A stretch of 64,000 nt of DNA from Acinetobacter calcoaceticus ANC 3811 (lineage in GTDB: Bacteria; Pseudomonadota; Gammaproteobacteria; Pseudomonadales; Moraxellaceae). Within the stretch, counting starts at the first letter, position 1. Each line of letters starts with the position of its first letter. This document shows positions 29,211 to 34,960 of the stretch, piece by piece. Below the pieces are notes generated by a model that made no database searches, was not told the DNA's origin, and worked only from the letters and a program-made list of their open reading frames with translations. A program made the position numbers and the translations under genes. The DNA lies in the NCBI RefSeq assembly GCF_000399665.1, contig NZ_KB976986.1, positions 2,050,773-2,114,772 of the forward strand, read 5' to 3'.

Positions 29211-29395
29211 TGGGGGGAAATCATTTCATTACTTCCTTTTCTAAGGATTTGTTCCTACTATTTGTCTTGAAGTATCTATGTTAATCAAAAAGTTTAGTCT
29301 ATTCTTTTACATAGAAAGAATGCTCAAAAAATTAATCATTTGATTTAAAAAAAATTGCTCATCTAAAATTTAATATTTCAAAGCGAGCCATTCCT

Positions 29396-29614
29396 ATGTC
29401 AATAGAAGATTTCTTTATAAAAGACTCTCCCTCTAAGAGATATCTTTTAATGAGCTTAGCCCTATTCATGTTAATAATGGCTTTAATTGCTTACTTTAAG
29501 GGAAAGTTGGGATTTGAATATATATTTTCTCTTATTGCAGGGTACGCCTTAATATTCTTTATTTTAAAAAATGCAGTATTACCACTTCCCCCCCCCACTT
29601 ACGGAAAAAAGTAG
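29396..29614 (+). CDS. Small membrane protein, possibly frameshifted or phase-variable
   Basis: A 72-aa protein with two membrane segments (about residues 15-34 and 40-58). It ends ILKNAVLPLPPPTYGKK, encoded through a run of nine C residues at 29588-29596. With eight C residues the frame continues through TEKSSDANA into the small hydrophobic peptide at 29628-29699, giving a protein of about 100 aa with three membrane helices. As written, the tract truncates it. I do not recognise the family. Confidence 0.6.
   Translation: MSIEDFFIKDSPSKRYLLMSLALFMLIMALIAYFKGKLGFEYIFSLIAGYALIFFILKNAVLPLPPPTYGKK
29588..29596 (+). repeat. Poly-C tract (nine C) inside the small membrane-protein gene
   Basis: A homopolymer of nine C residues in an otherwise AT-rich region, inside the coding frame. 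Loss of one C joins the frame to the next hydrophobic segment; gain of one C gives a short different tail (PPPHLRKKVVMQTLWLEQQ). Such tracts change length by slippage in phase-variable genes. A sequencing error of one base is the plain alternative. Confidence 0.7.
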
Positions 29615-29627
29615 TGATGCAAACGCT

Positions 29628-29699
29628 ATGGCTAGAACAACAATAGCAATTGTTTATATCCTTGCTTTCATAACTCTAACTATTTCTTATTTTTTATAA
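29628..29699 (+). CDS. Short hydrophobic frame, probable 3' part of the preceding gene
   Basis: ATG 29628 encodes a 23-residue peptide (MARTTIAIVYILAFITLTIS and three more residues) that forms one membrane helix. It has no good ribosome binding site of its own. It becomes continuous with the gene at 29396 if the poly-C tract has eight rather than nine bases. It is more likely the C-terminal helix of that protein than a separate gene. Confidence 0.45.
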   Translation: MARTTIAIVYILAFITLTISYFL

Positions 29700-29904
29700 T
29701 TTAATTACTCTTCAATTTTCTTGCTTCACTCTACAGAAATATATTCATTTGGAATACAATCTGCTTCTCAATATCCTCAAATCTATAAAAAACTAAATTA
29801 TTTTTTATTAACAAGAGATAATATTTTAAAATTACAACAGTTATAACTAATTATGTGAATTTCATGTTAGATTAAATCTAATTTTATATTTAACATTTAT
29901 AACC

Positions 29905-30288
29905 ATGATAGATCACATTGAATTAAAAGTAACTAATTTACATTTAGCTTATAATTTTTATACTTATCTCTTAGAGAGTATAGGATACAAATGTTTAAAA
30001 AAAAGAAAAGATGATAATGAAAATATAAGTGCTTATGGTTTTGGAATGAATAGTAGAGTTTATTTCTGGATAGCGAGTAGTTCAGAAGACGGTGTCCGTA
30101 GTAAAGTACATCTTGCCTTTTCAGCTAAAACAAAAGATGAAGTAATTTCTTTTCATAAAATGGGCTTAGAAATTGGTGCCAAAGATAATGGAAAACCAGG
30201 ATACCGCTTGAACTATAGTACTAATTATTATGCCTCTTTTCTCATTGATATGGATGGTAACAATATTGAAGCAGTTTTAAGAGAATGA
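29905..30288 (+). CDS. VOC-superfamily (glyoxalase/bleomycin-resistance fold) protein
   Basis: A 127-aa protein with the VOC pattern: MIDHIELKVTNLHLAYNFYTYLLESIGY at the N-terminus with a possible metal His (His4), a central KVHLAFSAKTKDEVISFHKMGLEIGA, and a C-terminal YYASFLIDMDGNNIEAVLRE with the terminal Glu ligand. Family members include glyoxalases, dioxygenases, epimerases and antibiotic-binding resistance proteins. It is convergent with azlD with no spare bases between the stops. A tailoring or self-protection role for the neighbouring cassette is inference. Confidence 0.78.
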   Translation: MIDHIELKVTNLHLAYNFYTYLLESIGYKCLKKRKDDNENISAYGFGMNSRVYFWIASSSEDGVRSKVHLAFSAKTKDEVISFHKMGLEIGAKDNGKPGYRLNYSTNYYASFLIDMDGNNIEAVLRE

Positions 30289-30603
30289 TTAATTAAGGTT
30301 TGTAAAATTCTTAATAAAAATAAATAACAGTATTGAACCAATAATTGTCACAAGATTATTACTTTTAATTTGCAACAAGATAAATATAAATATGAATGAA
30401 ATAATAGCTGGTAAAAAGTTTTTCTGTATTTCAGTTATAAAAAAATATACAGCCATAGGTATAAAAACACATATGGGCAAAACTTGCTCAATATTATCCA
30501 GTGTTTCACTATTCAGTCTATTTTTTACAAATGCAGGAGCTATTCTGACAATAACACTTATGGAAAATAATATTACAACACCAATTAATAGTTTTGTATT
30601 CAT
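30289..30603 (-). CDS. azlD: AzlD-family branched-chain amino acid exporter subunit
   Basis: A 104-aa protein with about three to four membrane helices and the AzlD pattern: MNTKLLIGVVILFSISVIVRIAPAFV, LDNIEQVLPICVFIPMAVYF. AzlD is the small partner of AzlC in an exporter of branched-chain amino acids and analogues such as azaleucine. Its ATG overlaps the azlC stop as ATGA, so translation is coupled. It is the last gene of the cassette and abuts the convergent VOC gene. Confidence 0.85.
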   Translation of the reverse strand: MNTKLLIGVVILFSISVIVRIAPAFVKNRLNSETLDNIEQVLPICVFIPMAVYFFITEIQKNFLPAIISFIFIFILLQIKSNNLVTIIGSILLFIFIKNFTNLN

Positions 30604-31265
30604 TTAAATTTCCTAAAAATAATATAATTAGTTAGAATTGCTGGTATCCAAAAAAACCTTTCTCCAAAAATAAAGAAGGATAAAATAGTTACCAAAAACA
30701 GAACAAATATGACTTTAATATTATTTTTCGTAGTTTTATTTTTTATATTAATAAAGCTTAAAGTAAATAAAATTGCAGAAATAGGAAACGATACATTTAA
30801 ATAACTTAATATATAGTCAGGTATATATGATGATAATATCTGACCAGCTAGGGTAGATATTACCCATGTAAAGAAAATATATAATCGGATTTTGAGATGA
30901 TCATGATATGTATCTGTGTATCTCTCAGTAGCAAACGATTCATCAGAAAGTATATGACCATAGACTATTTTCGAACTCAGTTTAATATCTTTTGGAGTGC
31001 TTATTAATGTCATTGGAATATATCTAACATTCATACTTAATATAAGTAAAAATGCTGTTAAATATCCAATATCTATAAAGTTATTCTGATAAAAACTTAA
31101 GAGAGCAAACTGCCCACTCCCCGAAAATCCGAAAATACTTAATAATAGAACTTCATAATGATCAAGATTCTGTTGGCCAGCGAGAATACCAAATAATAAA
31201 CCGATAGGTGTTAATGCTAAGCAAACAGGTATAGTTCTGCTTAGCAATGATGTATGAGTTATCAT
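30600..31265 (-). CDS. azlC: AzlC-family permease
   Basis: A 221-aa membrane protein (from ATG 31265, MITHTSLLSRTIPV) with the AzlC features SRTIPVCLALTPIGLLFGILAG, FGFSGSGQFALLSFYQ and LLILSMNVRYIPMTL. With AzlD it forms an exporter of small amino-acid-like molecules. Two starts are possible: 31280, which overlaps the upstream gene by 19 nt, and 31265, which gives a clean ATGA overlap with its stop. I prefer 31265 because the next junction in the operon has the same ATGA form. Co-translation with the M29-like enzyme suggests it exports that enzyme's product. Confidence 0.85.
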   Translation of the reverse strand: MITHTSLLSRTIPVCLALTPIGLLFGILAGQQNLDHYEVLLLSIFGFSGSGQFALLSFYQNNFIDIGYLTAFLLILSMNVRYIPMTLISTPKDIKLSSKIVYGHILSDESFATERYTDTYHDHLKIRLYIFFTWVISTLAGQILSSYIPDYILSYLNVSFPISAILFTLSFINIKNKTTKNNIKVIFVLFLVTILSFFIFGERFFWIPAILTNYIIFRKFK

Positions 31266-32344
31266 TCTATACAAGGACATCCAATTGATTTATTTCGTGC
31301 TATTTTTTTCCCTTCTTTTCCAATTAGGTATTCATTTTTATTGTTTTTCACTACAGTATTTGGGCAAATTATATCTAAATGATATTGTGTGTACGGTGTT
31401 AAACCTAAACCAAAATGTATAGCACCATCAGTATTACCAAAGGTTTCATTCATAGCTTGGTTTCCATCGAGTATTTTATTGTGTGTATTTACACCAAACC
31501 CAATTTCCCAAAGAATTCTATATCTAGAATCTACATTAAACATACTATTTAACATATTTAGAGCATTCGGACATTTGCCAGTTGGATCACTGAGAGCAGT
31601 GATAACACCATTTTCAACAGTAGCAATAATCGGGTTATGTTTAATTTCTATAAGTTGATCAAATATCCTTTTTTGATCTTCGCGCAAGAAGCTAACAGTC
31701 CCATTATGTAAAATAGGAACCCCATGTAATGCGATTGTTCCGTTAAAATCTAAACGTAAAGTTTCATCAAAATCTTGAATTCTCAAAGGTAAAACACTAA
31801 TTTCCCCAGCAGGAGCTAATTGTTGTTCCCCATAACCTAAATGACCAGCCTGCTCACTCCATAGATAGCTTTCATCTAAATGATTAAATGTTGCTAATGT
31901 ATTATTCACTGGATCTACAAAGTTTAAAAAATCTGAATCTTCACCAATACCAAAGAATCTATCAGCAAATTCTTGCTGGCTATCTGGATCAGTATTTTCA
32001 ATTATTTCCATAAAATGTTTTATGGCATTTATATCGGTTGGAGTTGAGTTGCATGCCATAGCAATCAACTTTCTTTTGCTTCCAATATGTTTTTGATCAG
32101 GTGATTGAAAAAAAACATCAGGGGAAATAACTAATACATGAGAATTCTCAGGTATTACATTTTCCAATAAATTTTCAAACTTATCATTAGGTTTATATAA
32201 AATAATCTTACTTTCAATATAGTTAGAATCATCAGTAATTTTAATTTTATCTTCCAAAGATTCATTAGTTACTATACAAAAATAATCATTATTTGGGTTG
32301 CTAAAAGTTTTAATAAAATTTGGACGAATACTAATAACTTCCAT
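31262..32344 (-). CDS. M29 aminopeptidase-like metalloprotein of the peptide cassette
   Basis: A 360-aa protein. The C-terminal half keeps the metal-site pattern of M29 (AmpS/aminopeptidase T) peptidases: Glu181 in LAPAGEISVLP, Glu280 in LWEIGFGVN, His310 in AIHFGLG, Tyr318, and the His322-x-Asp324 pair in YHLDIICPN. The N-terminal ~150 residues are less conserved. It ends in GCPCIE, whose CPC might bind metal. The start at 32344 (MEVISIRP) has AAGGA 8 nt upstream; an ATG 6 bp earlier is too close to it. It lies behind the four identical peptide genes and is ATGA-coupled to azlC. M29 enzymes remove N-terminal residues from peptides, so it may process the 16-residue peptide, or have been repurposed. 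Confidence 0.72.
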   Translation of the reverse strand: MEVISIRPNFIKTFSNPNNDYFCIVTNESLEDKIKITDDSNYIESKIILYKPNDKFENLLENVIPENSHVLVISPDVFFQSPDQKHIGSKRKLIAMACNSTPTDINAIKHFMEIIENTDPDSQQEFADRFFGIGEDSDFLNFVDPVNNTLATFNHLDESYLWSEQAGHLGYGEQQLAPAGEISVLPLRIQDFDETLRLDFNGTIALHGVPILHNGTVSFLREDQKRIFDQLIEIKHNPIIATVENGVITALSDPTGKCPNALNMLNSMFNVDSRYRILWEIGFGVNTHNKILDGNQAMNETFGNTDGAIHFGLGLTPYTQYHLDIICPNTVVKNNKNEYLIGKEGKKIARNKSIGCPCIE

Positions 32345-32383
32345 GACCATATTCCTTTAAATTATTATTTTTCATTAATTTTA

Positions 32384-32421
32384 AAAAATAGTATGTCTAT
32401 GGATATAGACATACTATTTTT
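32384..32421 (-). terminator. Terminator/attenuator between the peptide genes and the M29-like gene
   Basis: A 17-bp perfect stem (32384-32400 with 32405-32421; arm core ATAGTATGTCTAT, loop of four), followed on the minus strand by a T-rich tract. It lies after the last peptide stop (32437) and before the enzyme start (32344). This should give many peptide transcripts and few enzyme/transporter transcripts, the usual layout for precursor-peptide operons. Confidence 0.85.
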
Positions 32422-32436
32422 ATCGAGGATACCGAA

Positions 32437-32487
32437 TTAACCTAACAAGGTGCCTAGGTATTCAGCATTTTTTTTACGATTTTTCAT
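32437..32487 (-). CDS. 16-aa peptide, copy 1 (last in transcription order)
   Basis: Encodes MKNRKKNAEYLGTLLG followed by TAA. AAGGA stands about 11 nt before the ATG. Compared with the other copies it uses ACC for Thr13 (the others use ACT). The peptide is basic at its N-terminus (K2, R4, K5, K6) and hydrophobic with Gly and Leu at its C-terminus, with adjacent Glu9-Tyr10. It has no signal peptide and no cysteine. It is a candidate precursor or signal peptide. Confidence 0.85.
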   Translation of the reverse strand: MKNRKKNAEYLGTLLG

Positions 32488-32535
32488 GATGAAATTTCCT
32501 TTTTTAAATTAATAGTTTTTGTTTCGGTTACTAAA

Positions 32536-32586
32536 TCAACCTAACAAAGTGCCTAGATATTCAGCATTTTTCTTACGATTTTTCAT
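32536..32586 (-). CDS. 16-aa peptide, copy 2
   Basis: Encodes the identical MKNRKKNAEYLGTLLG with different codons: AAG for Lys5, TAT for Tyr10 and TGA as stop. AAGGAAG precedes the start. It lies exactly 99 bp from copies 1 and 3. The silent differences show that the peptide sequence has been kept while the DNA changed. Confidence 0.85.
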   Translation of the reverse strand: MKNRKKNAEYLGTLLG

Positions 32587-32634
32587 GATGGTACTTCCTT
32601 TTTTAAGATTAATAGTTTTGTTTCGGTTACTAAA

Positions 32635-32685
32635 TTAACCTAGTAAAGTGCCTAGGTATTCAGCATTTTTTTTACGATTTTTCAT
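32635..32685 (-). CDS. 16-aa peptide, copy 3
   Basis: Encodes the identical MKNRKKNAEYLGTLLG. It differs silently at Leu14 (TTA) and Leu15 (CTA). AAGGAAG stands before the ATG, with the same spacing as copy 2. It is 99 bp from copies 2 and 4. Confidence 0.85.
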   Translation of the reverse strand: MKNRKKNAEYLGTLLG

Positions 32686-32733
32686 GATGGTACTTCCTTT
32701 TTTAGATTGATAGTTTTTGTTTGGGTTACTAAA

Positions 32734-32784
32734 TTAACCTAGCAAAGTGCCTAGGTATTCAGCATTTTTTTTACGATTTTTCAT
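32734..32784 (-). CDS. 16-aa peptide, copy 4 (first in transcription order)
   Basis: Encodes the identical MKNRKKNAEYLGTLLG, with Leu15 as CTA and Leu14 as TTG. AAAAGGAAG precedes the ATG. It is the copy nearest the promoter; the predicted transcription start is about 50 nt upstream. Confidence 0.85.
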   Translation of the reverse strand: MKNRKKNAEYLGTLLG

Positions 32785-32820
32785 GATGATACTTCCTTTT
32801 ATAAATAGTTAAATACAGAT

Positions 32821-32838
32821 ATACAGACAAATCTGTAT
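32821..32838 (-). promoter_or_regulatory. Palindromic operator at the predicted start of the peptide transcript
   Basis: ATACAGACAAATCTGTAT is a 7-bp inverted repeat around four bases. An extra half-site, ATACAGAT, lies at 32813-32820. It covers the expected transcription start of the promoter at 32843-32871, so a bound protein would block transcription. No regulator gene lies in the cassette. Confidence 0.55.
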
Positions 32839-32842
32839 AGTT

Positions 32843-32871
32843 TTTATATCCTTTAAAATTCTTGTTTTCAA
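32843..32871 (-). promoter_or_regulatory. Sigma70-like promoter for the peptide cassette
   Basis: On the minus strand TTGAAA (32871-32866) and TATAAA (32848-32843) are separated by exactly 17 bp, a near-consensus promoter. The expected start is near 32836, about 50 nt before the first peptide start at 32784. Confidence 0.65.
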
Positions 32872-33360
32872 GCAAAGAAATATAATGTTACATATTAATA
32901 TATATAATTATGTTTTATATTTAAATAAATCATTGTTCTAGCAGGTTTTAATTAATTTTCAAACGAAATAGTATGTCTAAAAATAGTGAATAAATATTTT
33001 TTAATAAATACTTTAGATATTTTTAATAATAATCAGGAACATTAACCTATTCACAAAGTCATGTTTTATGCTAACAAATTCACTATATACATAGATTTAT
33101 TAAGAAATAATTTAAATAAAAATTAATGATTAATAATCTATAATTAAAACAAATTTAAATAGTTAGTTCATTCAAATTTTTTCATTTCTCCATAACACCA
33201 AAGCCATAATCATAAGACCAAGTAGGCATTTCATCTCTAAAAATGTTTTCTCAACTCACTTAAACATATACGTTTCTTAATAAATACGTTTACGTGAAGC
33301 CATTAAATTATGAATATTCCCTGTCAAAATATTTGCGTCTACATCCGACCAAGGAAATAA
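32872..33360. other. AT-rich region without a supported gene
   Basis: About 490 bp. It contains a 14-nt repeat of the attenuator arm (AAATAGTATGTCTA at 32966-32979, also 32386-32399) and a 20-codon minus-strand frame at 33172-33234 (MKCLLGLMIMALVLWRNEKI) that may be a gene remnant. I see nothing else that can be supported. Confidence 0.4.
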
Positions 33361-33526
33361 CTGCTCTCTCACAGGACTTTGCCCCTACTTTTTTAGTGTG
33401 ATGCGGCAGTGCGATAAAGAAAACATGGGCTAAGCGTTTGGCTTAGCTCCCTTATCTCTGTGTCGCAATAGTGGATGACTTTAAATCAGCGCCAAAAATT
33501 AAAGTTCTGTTGTGGCACGGGGGCCT
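33361..33526 (+). pseudogene. Direct repeat copy 2, truncated 3' fragment of the 28833 gene
   Basis: About 166 bp matching 29044-29210 with about a dozen differences, including one base fewer in a T run. It begins inside the coding region of the 28833 gene, so only the last ~25 codons are represented and there is no start. It marks the far side of the segment with the peptide cassette. Confidence 0.85.
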
Positions 33527-33644
33527 GTTTATAAGAGAGTTTGAATACTGGTAAATTAAATTTTCAAATAATTAACAGTGAAATATTTTTATAAAATAAA
33601 CAATATGTTATATAACAATATAAATTAAATACTAGATAAAACAA

Positions 33645-34262
33645 ATGATTAGTCTTACTGCTATTACTACTGTATTGGGGGCCTTAGTTCCTTTAATGGT
33701 TGCGTATATTTCATCGCGGCATAACTTTAAAAAACATCCAAGATTGGAGTTTAGCGAAAGTATTGACGCTGCTAAAGAGTTTGCCGCAATTGTAATTTCC
33801 GCTGAATCACAATTAGTAAAAGATCGTGTTGCTCAAAAATTGATAATGAAAAAGAATATCAATTTTCTAGAAACACAGTATTTCTATAGCTATGTAGATA
33901 TGGAACTTTGGGTTGAAAGATATGTTGATGTTCGGAAATACATAAAACCAATTATTGATGAGAATAATAAGATTGTGGACTTAAAGAATAAATATACTAT
34001 GGCAAAGGGTGTCCTATTTTTATGCATGTATTTTTTCTTTGCCATTTTAGCCATGATCCCATTGATATTTCTAAAGTATTATGTAGAAATCTTGCAGCGA
34101 TCTATTGATACTATTAGCTTTTTAATAACATTTAATTTAATAATTTGGCCAATTCTATTTGGTTTTATAGCCCTAGGTGGTCTTCATAAAGCTAATAAAA
34201 TATCTGATGCTTATAATTTTTTAAAGAATTTTGAACATGAAAGAATAAAAGTTGAGGAATAG
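33645..34262 (+). CDS. Membrane protein of unknown function
   Basis: A 205-aa protein. One membrane helix at about residues 4-22 is followed by a soluble helical section (about 28-115) and two adjacent helices at about 118-145 and 152-175, then a short cytoplasmic tail rich in charged residues. No motif is recognised. The start at 33645 (MISLTAITTVLG) has no strong ribosome binding site. A terminator shared with the convergent gene follows. Its low GC content and accessory location suggest transfer. Confidence 0.6.
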   Translation: MISLTAITTVLGALVPLMVAYISSRHNFKKHPRLEFSESIDAAKEFAAIVISAESQLVKDRVAQKLIMKKNINFLETQYFYSYVDMELWVERYVDVRKYIKPIIDENNKIVDLKNKYTMAKGVLFLCMYFFFAILAMIPLIFLKYYVEILQRSIDTISFLITFNLIIWPILFGFIALGGLHKANKISDAYNFLKNFEHERIKVEE

Positions 34263-34312
34263 ATAATTATGGGATGACTAGCAAGCATGAAAAATCCGTA
34301 TCCCATTAAATA

Positions 34313-34340
34313 AAAAAAGAGCTCACAAGAGCTCTTTTTT
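34313..34340. terminator. Bidirectional terminator
   Basis: A 12-bp stem AAAAAAGAGCTC (34313-34324), loop ACAA, GAGCTCTTTTTT (34329-34340), between the convergent genes 33645-34262 and 34323-34688. It overlaps the last codons of the latter. Confidence 0.88.
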
Positions 34341-34688
34341 ATTTTCAATAAATTTTAGGAAATTAGTTAATGCTAATTTATCTTTAAAGTAAACGCCTAT
34401 TCCATGTTGTGTAGGATTTTTGGCACAATCAGACTCACTAGAGTGTGGGAATCGATCAAATGCTGTATTCATATTTCCTTTTTCTTCAAAACTAAACTCA
34501 ACTTTCTCTAGCTTTGTTAAATCTTCTTTAAATTTCAGAAAAGCTGGATGTATCATAAGCCTCGAAGGTTCTTTTTTTCTTTTTTGGCTATCTTTCAAAC
34601 GTTTAATATAAAGATATTGGCCATTCTTTAATTCAAATTCATGAGCATATTCACGAGTATTAGTTTGTATATACCCTAGCTCTGTCAT
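34323..34688 (-). CDS. Hypothetical protein of 121 aa
   Basis: A soluble, Lys/Glu-rich protein. The N-terminus (MTELGYIQTNTREYAHEFEL) could be a small beta structure. A segment RFPHSSESDCAKNPTQHGIGVYF in the second half has His, Cys and Ser residues that might be functional. No family is recognised. It lies between the large NACHT-like gene and the membrane-protein gene in accessory DNA. Confidence 0.55.
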   Translation of the reverse strand: MTELGYIQTNTREYAHEFELKNGQYLYIKRLKDSQKRKKEPSRLMIHPAFLKFKEDLTKLEKVEFSFEEKGNMNTAFDRFPHSSESDCAKNPTQHGIGVYFKDKLALTNFLKFIENKKELL

Positions 34689-34960
34689 GAGTTCATAAAT
34701 TTCTTTACAGCTTAAATATGTCAGATGCAGCCATCAAACATTAAAATTTTACAGATTAGTAAGAGATTGTTCTTTCAATTATCTCTTTCTTTATTTCGAC
34801 TCAAATAATAACTGATCTATAAGTAGAGAAAAATCTAAAATATTTTTTAATTTACCTAATGCATATTCATGAAACTAATTCATCCCTATTTTACCTTATA
34901 AAAACTAATTAAATTATTGATAGATACTTAACTAAAAATTATAAATACTCTTTATTTAAT

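Larger units (their letters stand above)
32432..32800 (-). repeat. Four tandem 99-bp units each carrying one peptide gene
   Basis: The stop-side coordinates 32437, 32536, 32635 and 32734 are spaced exactly 99 bp. Each unit contains a ribosome binding site, the 51-bp gene and a 48-bp spacer that is also similar between units (TTTCGGTTACTAAAT or near). The spacer shows small indels that cancel out. Confidence 0.92.

Noticed and set aside
32432..32800. 99-bp regular repeats as a CRISPR array
   Set aside because: The units are 99 bp with conserved frames and similar spacers; there are no unique ~30-bp spacers and no cas genes. The repeats encode peptides.
33172..33234. 20-codon minus-strand frame MKCLLGLMIMALVLWRNEKI
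   Set aside because: No ribosome binding site of note and no conservation evidence; it may be a remnant or chance, so it is not listed as a gene.
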